DNA from: Hexactinellida sp. DTS-2022 | Lineage: Eukaryota; Porifera; Hexactinellida | Length of the DNA stretch: 64,000 nucleotides | Direction: 5' to 3' | Assembly (NCBI GenBank): GCA_028753945.1 | Contig: JAPNXP010000008.1 | Span: forward strand, 4,216,001 to 4,280,000 | Shown here: in pieces, positions 21,739 to 30,951 of the stretch | Layout: each line of letters begins with the position of its first letter | Numbering within the stretch: the stretch's first letter is position 1 | Notes under the pieces: model-generated | The model's database searches: none | Told to the model about the DNA's origin: nothing | The model's input: only the letters and a program-made list of their open reading frames with translations | Made by a program: the position numbers and the translations under genes

Positions 21739-22894
21739 TTGTGTGTGGCAAACTAGAGATGAATCTATTGTGACAATCCGATTCTTAGAAAAGTAAATTC
21801 AGTTTTCTAAGAATTACATTGTAGGTTTTGCTTAGATAGCAACAGAATAATTTAATTAATTAATAATTAATTAATTATATATTGTTGGTTGAACATAGGG
21901 ATTTCTAATTTAACTGCATTAGGTTCCTTCCTTGAATACAGGCTTTGATACTCTGATGCCATCTAATCGCGCTTAGTTGATTCATTTGTCGAATTCTCGC
22001 ATTAAATTTAATTTCGCATACAATGTCTGATTGTTATTCAACTCCAGTCAGGCTTTTAATTTGTGCTAGGTCTTGGTATATAATATGTTCAAAAGCCTTG
22101 AATATCGTATTTGTTCAATACTTTTATTTAATTATTAATTTAACAGCCTATGCTACGTATATAACGATTCATAGGACTGTATTAATATTACTAAAGCTAA
22201 TACAGTCCTTGTATTAATATTACAAAAGCTTATACAGTCCTTGATTGTGGGTTATTGTACCTTTCACAAAAGTTTAGCAAATGTTTGAACCATTCTACGT
22301 GCAACCTGCAACAGCCGTACGTCTTTATATAATGCATGCGTCTAATACGATATTACTCCTACTGGTACAACCGACTGATTTCAATTCTGCTCTCGAATTT
22401 AAATTAGCATATATTTGAGAGTATGATGTATCTTACCGCCAATTAAACCTTTAGAAAGCAAGCATTACAATCTTTTAATTTTCCATCACTTAATGAATTA
22501 ATTAATAATTTTGAATATTCCTAAATATTTTAATTTACTGATATTGCCCATTGTATTAATTCATTATTATTAGTATTCACGTGAGTTATGACGAACGAAC
22601 AAGCTGAGGGTTACTAATTACTGTGTATATGCGACCAGTTTCTTTAATTATGGGGTTCCCTGTCTTGAACTACATGCACACTACATGTCACATGATCGTG
22701 CCATCTAATTATCGTACTTTGTCTTTCGCTATATGATTATTTTCTCATTTTGTACCTTGCACTGGTTTCTCTATTCAGACTTACATCGTATCATTGATAA
22801 TTATAGTTGTTACAGTATACACAACATTTGTATTTAAAGATGTGATAGGTTAAACTGCATACAAATTCAGATTAAATTAACCATTTGCTTCAAG
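21739..22894. other. Intergenic region, 1156 bp
   Basis: AT-rich, without a supported gene. TTAATTAATTAATAATTAAT-type runs occur near 21854-21873. At 22173-22244 a duplicated hairpin-like motif uses GGACTGTATTAATATTACTA, followed by TACAGTCCTTG twice. The 5' end of the importin-beta-like gene must lie toward 22894. Confidence 0.45.
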
Positions 22895-25456
22895 ATGACA
22901 CTAGTCACTGATATTCTCAACAAACTCGAGCTGGCCAGGCTGCAAGATAGGCCCGAGCAGGAGAGAATCGCTCAAACGATTCGACTCAACTCAAATGATA
23001 GTTTGGAAAAAACGATTTCAATCCTCAACAAGGAATTCTCTCAGATAAACAAGAGGAAGCGTTCACCTGAAGAGATTATTTCCGACAACCCCAAATACAC
23101 CGAGATCTCGTTAACAGAACCCCAGGCTATCAAGATATACAACCACATGTACAAGCTGTCTCTCCTCCTCTCGCAGGCCCCGCCCACCCAGGAGCAGCTC
23201 CCTCCCCTCTTCACATTCATCCGGTCCTGTCTATCCAGTGTGAGCATAGACGAGAGCATCGCGCTCTGCTCTCTCTACTGTCTGTGGGTGTTGGTGCCGC
23301 ACTCGGGTCGCTACTTCACGCAGAAAGACGAGCGGGAGGGGCTATTCAAGCTGCTGCTTAACTCCATTAAATCGGAGAACACGAACGCGAGACAGATCTC
23401 GTTTGAGATCCTGTGTCTCACAGCTGAGCTCTACGCGGGGCTCCTGCAGGACCAGCTGGAGGTTATATTCGATAACGTGAGCAAAGCAGCTGTTGTCGAG
23501 TGCAGCGAGATTGCTGACGTCGCTGTTAGGTTTTGGATCTCGTTTGTAACAGCTGTTATTCGGTCGCAGGAGCAGGGCATAGAACACACCCAGGAATACG
23601 ATATCCTGAAACCTCTGCTCTCTCGAATTGTGTCGCTGCTGCTGGCGCTGCTCACTAAGCAGTCAGCTGAGCTGATCGCGGATCCTAGCACGGATACGAC
23701 TGAGGTGACGAGAACAGCTGCTGAAGCTCTCTGCCTATTCTGCAAGACTTACAAGAACGACTGTGTTCGCATAGTCCTGCCTTATGTCGAGAAGCACATC
23801 GAGAACTCAGATTTCCGTTTCAGGGAGGCCGCCTTGGTTTCTTTTGGTTCTTGTTTGGAGAACAACGAGGATTTCCTGCTGCCCTACCTCAAGCTGGCTC
23901 TCCCCACATTCGTTAACTACCTCAAGACGGACGACATTGTGTTGGTTAAGGACGCCGTTTGCTGGGTGCTGGCCGGCGTATACGAGTTCATGCCTAAGAT
24001 CGTGTTGGACTTCGCTAGCGAGGCGGAGTCTCAGAGAGGCAACACGTACAACCATATAGAGCACGTCGTGCCTGTGTTGGTGGACACGCTGAAGAACACT
24101 GAATCCCTAGCTAAGAATGTAATAGACGCTCTCACGAATCTTCTCAAGATACACGAGGCGGAGATGGAGAAGGGCGGGTTCTCCCTCGTGACCACAGACC
24201 CTGACCACCTGCCCACAATCACAAAGTCCCTCATTTCCTTCATCCCTCAGATATACAACTCTCTTAAGGGCCTACTCGACAATCCTAAAACGCGGAATTT
24301 CTCACATATAACATCTGAGACCATCTGCATACTAGTTGACCTCTGTCCAGCGCCCCTAGTTGACGTCGTTAAGAAAATACACGTGGAGAGTTTGCATAAA
24401 ATAAAAGCCCTGATAGTCCCTGAGGACCTTAAGAACTTGTTCGACATGACGGTCGAGAAGGCCCAGGAGTTCGACGAGTTCTACTCTGCCTACCTCGCTA
24501 TCTCCGGCAGCTGCATTCGGAAACTCGCGCAAATGTTGTCCTTAAACAGTGGAATCTGTAACAACGTAGTTGTGATGCTAATGCAGATTCTGTTCCACTT
24601 AAACCAAGCGCAGGTTAGCTTCGACATCCTGCCCTCCCTGTACGAAGAGCTGCTGTTTAACCTCTCACAGATAGCCTCTGTCGAGTACCTCATCGACACC
24701 AACCCTCTCATCTCCAAGGCGGAGAGTCTGCTGCCGCTCATCATTATGATCCTGGAGGAGGGGTTCCGTAACGAGGGCCAGTGGCCTGAGTACATGCCAT
24801 ACAGCATGATAGAGGTGTCGCTAGACCTGACAGTCCTGCTATACAGGCTAGCGGCCGCCACTGACACTATAGATAAGTACTCGCATCAGGTGTGGAATGC
24901 GCTCAGCGATTGCTTAGTATACCCGGACTATGGATGGGTTATTCGGCCCATGATCTGTAAGGTTGTAGGCGAGTTGAGTCAGGTCATGAATCAGAGGTTT
25001 GAGCCTTTCCTCCAGCAAGCAATGAAGATCCTACTCGACTCATTTTCCCACTACAAGGAGCATGGCGTGCAGTTCAGGGGGGCAATGGTTGAGGATTATG
25101 ACGATCGGTTTTTGGAGAATCTGTTCGATGGATTCACTGGGATATTCATCAGTCTTTCGGGAGCGCAGGCCCCGACTGAGAAATCGATTCCCTACGTCAG
25201 TTTAATCGTTGCTTCCATGCTGGACGCGCTTAATAGCGAGGATTACGTGGGTCTCCCCAACAGAGATGTGCTGGTTGCTTCTATGGAGCTGATAATACAA
25301 ATGGCGTCAATTGGGGTGCTCGTACGAGACTGCATGAACTCTTCTGATCTGTTCGAGCTGATCGAGGTGTGCCGCTCCTCGGACGATGCGGAGCTGGTAA
25401 TTATTGCTGAAACAGCCAACGATAAGATGAACGAACTTCTGAATGATGACGTTTAA
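22895..25456 (+). CDS. Importin-beta-like karyopherin (HEAT repeats)
   Basis: This is a single exon of 853 aa. Importin beta carries cargo, often through importin alpha, across nuclear pores under RanGTP control. The protein is built of helical HEAT repeats. The clearest homology is around residues 290-355: VLPYVEKHIENSDFRFREAA, then FGSCLE and VKDAVCWVLAGVYEFMPK, which parallel the importin subunit beta-1 stretch with FIKEHIKNPDWRYRDAAV, FGCILEG and VRDTAAWTVGRICELLP. The first 90 residues do not resemble the usual importin-beta N-terminal Ran-binding repeats. The length is close to KPNB1 (876). I call it KPNB1-like rather than KPNB1 because of this divergence. Confidence 0.75.
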   Translation: MTLVTDILNKLELARLQDRPEQERIAQTIRLNSNDSLEKTISILNKEFSQINKRKRSPEEIISDNPKYTEISLTEPQAIKIYNHMYKLSLLLSQAPPTQEQLPPLFTFIRSCLSSVSIDESIALCSLYCLWVLVPHSGRYFTQKDEREGLFKLLLNSIKSENTNARQISFEILCLTAELYAGLLQDQLEVIFDNVSKAAVVECSEIADVAVRFWISFVTAVIRSQEQGIEHTQEYDILKPLLSRIVSLLLALLTKQSAELIADPSTDTTEVTRTAAEALCLFCKTYKNDCVRIVLPYVEKHIENSDFRFREAALVSFGSCLENNEDFLLPYLKLALPTFVNYLKTDDIVLVKDAVCWVLAGVYEFMPKIVLDFASEAESQRGNTYNHIEHVVPVLVDTLKNTESLAKNVIDALTNLLKIHEAEMEKGGFSLVTTDPDHLPTITKSLISFIPQIYNSLKGLLDNPKTRNFSHITSETICILVDLCPAPLVDVVKKIHVESLHKIKALIVPEDLKNLFDMTVEKAQEFDEFYSAYLAISGSCIRKLAQMLSLNSGICNNVVVMLMQILFHLNQAQVSFDILPSLYEELLFNLSQIASVEYLIDTNPLISKAESLLPLIIMILEEGFRNEGQWPEYMPYSMIEVSLDLTVLLYRLAAATDTIDKYSHQVWNALSDCLVYPDYGWVIRPMICKVVGELSQVMNQRFEPFLQQAMKILLDSFSHYKEHGVQFRGAMVEDYDDRFLENLFDGFTGIFISLSGAQAPTEKSIPYVSLIVASMLDALNSEDYVGLPNRDVLVASMELIIQMASIGVLVRDCMNSSDLFELIEVCRSSDDAELVIIAETANDKMNELLNDDV

Positions 25457-26008
25457 ACTGAATATCACGTAACTCCTGCAATCAACAACTTTTATTTACT
25501 TTTCAAATGCGGACCGTTTTCAACTCCTCTGTAGCTGATTTCTCTTTTTTGAATGGATGGTGTTGAGAATTAATATTACTATTACTATTATTACTACTAT
25601 TATTATTATTATTGTTGTTATTATAATTGACTTTGTTGATCTAAAATTTCATATCATTAATAATATCTCCCTTACCTTCTATTTTGAGTCTCCACAGTAC
25701 TTGTGAAGTATAAACTAGCATTTACCAAATCTAATGTATCAAATTTTCTATAGAATTCACTGTTGTTTGTAGTTAAGTGGTATAAGAGGTAATAATTTGG
25801 TTCACGTATAATACATATAAATTTGATTGTATAAATTGTGAGAGACTCAGGAAATGAAATACTAAAACGATAAATATGTTAGTGTCGAAATACACCTATT
25901 ATGTATAATAATAAGACCGTTTATTTATGTACACTATATTTGTAATACGGTATTATACAACTTCGTTTGTAGGATATTACGGTGTAATGCATGTTTATTT
26001 ACCAACAG
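25457..26008. other. Intergenic / 5' region with ATT microsatellite
   Basis: An imperfect (ATT)n/(ACT)n tract covers about 25573-25626. The rest is AT-rich. It must contain the upstream exon(s) and promoter of the gene whose last exon begins at 26009, but I could not identify them. Confidence 0.45.
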
Positions 26009-26276
26009 GGTACCAGTCCTACTTCAGTCCAAACTAACTCCCCCTCCTCCCCCTATTCTGAGCCCTCAGAGACCCCTCCCAAAAGTGGACTCCTTCTGGA
26101 ATGTGGCCATTCGGGAGCACGAGCTCAGCTACCGGTGGACGGAGGATATCGAGGAGGAGGGGCGTTTGTCCGCTTATAAAGAAGCCAGGCGCCAGAGGTA
26201 TATAAAGGCACTGCAAGCACAGAAAGAAGAGTTGGGGATTAGCGAGAATAGACGGAAATATTTATATGCACCTTAG
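26009..26276 (+). CDS. Terminal exon of an unrecognised gene
   Basis: After an acceptor ACCAACAG at 26001-26008 an open frame in phase 1 reads VPVLLQSKLTPPPPPILSPQ, then RPLPKVDSFWNVAIREHELS and continues with charged helical sequence ending ISENRRKYLYAP and a stop at 26274-26276. Codon use and the well-bounded acceptor support a coding exon of about 88 residues. No in-frame ATG exists within it, so at least one short exon must lie upstream. The Pro run followed by an aromatic and charged helix has the look of a small ciliary or cytoskeletal protein; I do not recognise it. Confidence 0.55.
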
Positions 26277-26646
26277 CTGATGAAACAATATTTATCGACT
26301 TTATTTAAAGTTATATTACAATGCAACTTACGCTCTTTGTATTTAATACCGATGATTATGTATATTGGGACATTATATTGTTCATTTGTATTTATGTATA
26401 ATAACCGACTATTTAATTAACATCAACATTAATAATATACACGTAAATAACATCATGCGTAGGTAATTAGTTGTATTACTCTATGATTAATTGACCCCGT
26501 AATAATGCCATCATACAACTCAACTATGACGAAAGTACTATGTAATATAAGGTCAAAGTTTTTGGTGTAATCTATGTATCTAAAAAAAGATTCACAAACC
26601 ACTAATATAACCTGCAACTTAATATAGCAAATAAACTGGTCCTTAA
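26277..26646. other. AT-rich spacer, 370 bp
   Basis: Follows the terminal exon; probably 3' UTR and spacer. No feature seen before the foldback element at 26647. Confidence 0.4.
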
Positions 26647-26772
26647 AAAAATCCAAAATTGCAGCCTGTGCCGACAGCATGTTCCATTGGAGGCACTATC
26701 AATAAACCAACCAACAAAATATAGTGCCACCAAAGGAACATGCGTCGGCACAGGCTGCAATTTTGGATTTTT
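26647..26772. mobile_element. Foldback element copy 1 (126 bp)
   Basis: The ends AAAAATCCAAAATTGCAGCC and GGCTGCAATTTTGGATTTTT are exact reverse complements, and pairing continues inward through TGTGCCGAC and CATGTTCC with few mismatches. The loop is about 25 bp. Copies 2 and 3 of the same family lie at 28015-28134 and 63328-63450. It has no coding capacity; presumably it is a MITE moved in trans. Confidence 0.85.
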
Positions 26773-27299
26773 ATGATTATTCTTTTTTACTATGTGTCAG
26801 AATTGAGTATTTATTACTAATGAATTGCTCAGTGAATGAATTGCTCAGTAAAGTAAGTTACGATGTAGTAGATGATACCGCAAGACTTGATATATCTTGA
26901 TATTGATATAGATATAGTTATAGATATAGTATACTTGATATAGTATCATGATGATGATACTGCAAGACTTGATATATTATCTTCTCGTGGGTTTTTGGGG
27001 GGTCGATTTGAAAAAGCAATCTATGATATAACATATAAGGATATAAGGATCCCGCCGACTATCCAAGGTTTCTAGATCTCAAGAGCTAGAGAAGCGTAGA
27101 AAATATCAACAACGGTGCTTGAAGTTGAAAAGTCATCTTTCACACCTTTAGTATTCTCTGCTTGTGGCGGAATGGGACATACAGCAAACATTTTCAACAA
27201 TTGTCTAGACAGCCGGACAGTTTGTTGGCTGCGCACAGACCTCCCTTTTGCACTACTCCGCTCTGCAATTTTATGCATACAGGGCAAACATATTAGAAG
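26773..27299. other. Spacer with GATATA-type simple repeats
   Basis: Runs of CTTGATATA / GATATAGATATAG occupy about 26889-26983, including GATGATGATACTGCAAGACT given twice in similar form. The part 27100-27299 is not repetitive and leads into the minisatellite. Confidence 0.5.
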
Positions 27300-28014
27300 G
27301 ACAAAGAATCCGATGCAAGACCAAGAAATTCAATTTCAAGAACAAGAAATCCTATTCAAGACCAAGAAATCCAATTTCACGACCAAGAAATCCAATTTCA
27401 CGACCAAGAAATCCAATTTCACGACCAAGAAATCCAATTTCTCGAAGAAGAAATCCAATTTCACGAACAAGAAATCCAATTTCTCGAACAAGAAATCCAA
27501 TTTCTCGAACAAGAAATCCAATTTCTCGAACAAGAAATCCAATTTCTCGAACAAGAAATCCAATTTCTCGAACAAGAAATCCAATTTCTCGAACAAGAAA
27601 TCCAATTTCTCGAACAAGAAATCCAATTTCTCGAACAAGAAATCCAATTTCTCGAACAAGAAATCCAATTTCACAAACAAGAAATCCAATTTCACGAACA
27701 AGAAATCCAATTTCTCGAACAAGAAATCCAATTTCTCGAATAAAAAATCCAATTTCTCGAACAAGAAATCCAATTTCACGAACAAGAAATGCAATTTCTT
27801 GAACAAGAAATCCAATTTCACGAACAAGAAATCCAATTTCTCGAACAAGAAATCCAATTTCTCGAACAAGAAATCCAATTTCTCGAACAAGAAATCCAAT
27901 TTCTCGAACAAGAAATCCAATTTCTCGAACAAGAAATCCAATTTCACGAACAAGAAATCCAATTTCACGAACAAGAAATCCAATTTCACGAACAAGAAAT
28001 CCAATTTCACGAAT
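27300..28014. repeat. 21-bp minisatellite, about 31 units
   Basis: The unit is 21 bp with core GAAATCCAATTTC, then TCGAACAA or ACGAACAA. From about 27363 to 28014 there are 31 near-identical units, with degenerate starter units from 27300. Two main variants (T or A at one position) occur in blocks: the first three units and the last four carry A, most of the middle T. Because 21 is a multiple of three and the unit lacks stops in most frames, long open frames arise on both strands; they show repeats such as KKSNFSN, EQEIQFL or FLVREIG. I treat them as by-products, not genes. The array ends directly at foldback copy 2. Confidence 0.9.
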
Positions 28015-28134
28015 AAAATCCAAAATTGCAGCTGTGCCGACGCATGTTCCTTTGGTGGCACTATATTTTGGTGGTGTTTTATTGATAGTGCCTCCAAAGA
28101 AACATGCTGTCTTCACAGCTGCAATTTTGGATTT
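28015..28134. mobile_element. Foldback element copy 2
   Basis: It runs from AAAATCCAAAATTGCAGCTG to CAGCTGCAATTTTGGATTTT, with inner parts CATGTTCCTTTGGTGGCACT and AGTGCCTCCAAAGAAACATG pairing. It is the same family as 26647-26772. Its left edge touches the minisatellite. Confidence 0.82.
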
Positions 28135-28766
28135 TTTTCGCCATGTCATGAACGCCTCATGGTGTTTAGACTCATTTAACAAGTTGTTACGGGACTAAGT
28201 AACTATTGTTGAATTTGAAGTTTATTTCTATCTTAAACCATCTTTAATTTATTGCCATTCATTATGTATAGATAATAAATAATATAAATATTTAATTATT
28301 TTAGCAATGTTATCCAAGGTGAGTTGTTTAAATTCAACAAATTCCTTATTTAATTAATTTAATTTGATTCAATCCATTGTATTTGTATAGGTACAATTAC
28401 AAGTTAAATCAATTTAATTATCGCAAGTTGAAACAATAGTGAAAAGATTTAATAAGTTAAATCTTCTTACTCTCGACCAATTAAACTACAGCTTCAGTTA
28501 GGCATTCTATATGCACACTAACAAATGATAGAAAATCCTTTTATACTAATTGGATGCTAGCTGCTAATTCATACTGGGACAACCCTCGAATTTAATTGGC
28601 TAAGCCATAATTGGATTAAATAGGTGTTAAAATTATTTGATCATAAATCGTAACCCCAGGTGCAAATTAGAAGGGCACTCCGCACCTACATGCCAAATTT
28701 AAGCTCTCTATGTATAAAGGTGTGGCCAGGGCACCGTCTACGGAGAAAAAAAAAAAAAAAAAAATA
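28135..28766. other. AT-rich spacer with an inverted Helitron-derived segment and a poly-A run
   Basis: The part 28490-28600 is the reverse complement of about 29877-29990 in Helitron copy 2 (shared words include GCTAGCTGCTAAT / ATTAGCAGCTAGC and TAAAAGGATTTT), so a piece of a related element sits here in opposite orientation. A run of about 20 A lies at 28746-28764, directly before Helitron copy 1. No gene seen. Confidence 0.5.
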
Positions 28767-29688
28767 TCTTATATATTAAATCACAATGATTTTTTGTTTT
28801 TGTTTGTTCAGAATTGATTGAGGAACTGGTAAGAGCTACAGACTTGAAATTTGGCAGGGGGATAGGGAATAGTGTATCTAGAAACAAGTTCTAATATCTA
28901 AGAAAAATATTCTCATCTTCCTTCCCTAAAGGTGACAAAACCTTTAGCTGTTAAGTATGCATTATAGAAAGCCTGTAATTTAATTGGCTGAAAAAATAAA
29001 AACAAATAATTATGGGCCAATACATTTGACCAATAAATTTTACCCTATAAGTTAGTACTTAGATAGTCCCATAAATCGCATAAATAGTCTATTTAGTAAA
29101 AGTTAACCTCAAACCACCCTATAAACTCTTCATTTCCAAACTTTTGATTAATTAATTAATTAAAACCTTCATAATGCCCCGAATTACTAAACGCGGACCT
29201 CAGCGCAAATCACGTTTTACTAAAAACGATGCGTTGAGAATGGAAATTGTGAGGACTAATGAAACATTAAATGCTAAACAAGCCAGGCTTGAAAAACAGC
29301 AAGAGTACTGTACTATATATTAAACGCGATGATTATTTGTCCGTCTGCACTTTAATTCGGAACTGTAATTATAAGGGATAATTATATAATTGAAATTTGG
29401 CAAGGAGATTTGGTTATAAATTGAAGGAGCAGTTAAATAATAAACGAATTATGCGAACCTCGCTGAATAAACCAAACATATTTTATTTTTTAAGAATTAT
29501 TTAAATATTAGTAATAATTGTCTCTTCAGCAATTGCACAAGATTGCACGAATTTTTTCGTTACATTCCATAATATGGAATTTATTACAAACGGCATAACA
29601 TCAGAAAGAGCATTTACTTTAATACAAGCGAGGGCCGCAGGCCCGAGTGCAAGTTGTAAGAACGCGCGTAGCGCGGACGAGCAGCTTG
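28767..29688 (+). mobile_element. Helitron copy 1 (non-autonomous, 922 bp)
   Basis: The 5' end is TCTTATATATTAAATCACAA followed by a T/G-rich run (TTTTTGTTTGTTC) and ACTTGAAATTTGGCAGG, the layout of many animal Helitron 5' ends. The 3' end has a hairpin CGCGC-GTA-GCGCG, 13 nt before the terminus CAGCTTG, with a second small palindrome (GGGCC-GCA-GGCCC) further in. There are no TIRs and no target duplication, as expected of rolling-circle elements. The next element starts at the very next base. A decayed 49-codon frame inside (29174-29323) looks like a remnant of a Helitron protein. Confidence 0.82.
29174..29323 (+). pseudogene. Short relic frame of a Helitron-encoded protein
   Basis: ATG 29174 opens MPRITKRGPQRKSRFTKNDA and continues RTNETLNAKQARLEKQQEYC before a stop. 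The basic start and the N-E-T...A-R-L-E-K wording recall the Arg/Glu-rich N-terminal repeats found in proteins of autonomous Helitrons and Pif1-type helicases. Only 49 codons remain; no Rep or helicase domain is present. Confidence 0.4.
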
Positions 29689-30724
29689 TCTTATATATTA
29701 AATCACAATGATTTTTTTGTTTGTTTGTTCAGAATTGATTGGGGAACTGGTAAGAGCTACATACTTAAAATTTGGCAGGGGAGTAGAAAATAGTGTATCT
29801 AGAAACAAGTTCTAATATCTAAGAAAAATATTTACATCTTCCCTCCCTGAAGGTGACAAAACCTTTAGCCTATAAAATTCGAGGGTTTTCCAGTATGGAT
29901 TAGCAGCTAGCATTCAGTTTGTATAAAAGGATTTTAGAGTATCTATCAATTGTTAAGTGTGCACTATAGAATGCCTATCTGAGACTGTGATTTAATTGGT
30001 CGAGAGGAAGTTCATTCATCCAATCAGTTATTGTGTTCCCTCTGTCTACCCATACATTTTTAACATTCCATTGTGTCTATTTGATAATGACCAATCTATT
30101 CAATAACTTCTCCACAGCCCAAAGTCAGGGGTCCACAGAGTTCTACAGTACAGTTCCTAAGTGATATTTATTTTATATTTGGAGTTAGTTTATTAATATA
30201 CACGGACATGCGTTAATATCTAGAAAACTGTCAGTTCTAATTAGCATAATATTCAACAATACAGGCGCTGATTAGTATTTCCCAATGTATTTTTTATGTC
30301 CTTATGCGTTCATATATACTTATGGTTGGGGACCTGGGATCCACGGATAAATAGACAGCTTAGGGGGGCACAGCCCTACTCTGAAACAATAGCAATACTG
30401 TTTTGTGGGTCACTAGCGGTCACCTAAATATTTCCATTAGATTCCCGTACTCAATGGGGTAAGTGTTAACTTACAACCCGTCCTTTCTATTTCAAAAATG
30501 ACAAAAAGCGTGATGTAGGGAGGGGTATATAATTTTTTCGTCGATTTCTCGCTCCATAATCGAAAGTTTTTTATAGGAGCCTAGATTCAGTTTAAGTCTA
30601 TTGGAGTACGTAATTAAATACAACCGACATTTAATTTGAAAAGGCATGTGTTTTGAAATACAAGCGAGGGCCGCAGGTCCGAGTGCAAGTTGTAAGAACG
30701 CGCGTAGCGCGGACGAGCAGCTTG
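29689..30724 (+). mobile_element. Helitron copy 2 (non-autonomous, 1036 bp), head-to-tail with copy 1
   Basis: It starts TCTTATATATTAAATCACAA at the base after the CTTG end of copy 1 and ends with the same 3' hairpin and CAGCTTG at 30724, followed by T. The last 68 bp differ from copy 1 at one position only. The 5' 200 bp also match copy 1 closely, while the interior differs: copy 2 has its own segment (about 29880-30560) with no coding frame. Confidence 0.82.
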
Positions 30725-30951
30725 TAGTATATAATAAAGGCAGTGATTCCAATACTGGGCCACTATACTATAGTATAGTCGGCACAGTAAAAAGAATGGC
30801 TTGGTGACCCTCACAGCTTTGCAATAACTACTTTGGCTATTCACTATTAGTTCACTCGCGTGTCTGTACTTTGTATCAAGTTTCATTATAATTATGCTCA
30901 ATCAATTGGTCAATAATTATCTCCTATTTCTATTATTCCCGAATTAACAAA

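Noticed and set aside
22173-22244. Duplicated GGACTGTATTAATATTA hairpin as a functional RNA
   Set aside because: Short, AT-rich and unsupported by any family pattern; probably slippage.
23041-24867. Minus-strand and alternate-frame ORFs across the importin-beta-like gene
   Set aside because: Overlap a clear HEAT-repeat frame of 853 codons and show no domain.
27300-28014. CRISPR-like array
   Set aside because: Repeats are contiguous with no unique spacers, and the setting is eukaryotic.
27115-28182. Long open frames on both strands of the minisatellite (354, 276, 253, 184 codons)
   Set aside because: They arise because the 21-bp unit has no stop in most frames; several frames on both strands are open at once and none has a plausible upstream exon or non-repeat domain.
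28746-28764. Poly-A run as the tail of a SINE or processed gene copy
   Set aside because: No tRNA-like promoter boxes or coding remnant upstream and no target duplication seen; it simply abuts the Helitron start.
30492-30901. Minus-strand frames before the first transporter
   Set aside because: They cover the Helitron tail and promoter region, with no recognisable domain or splice support.
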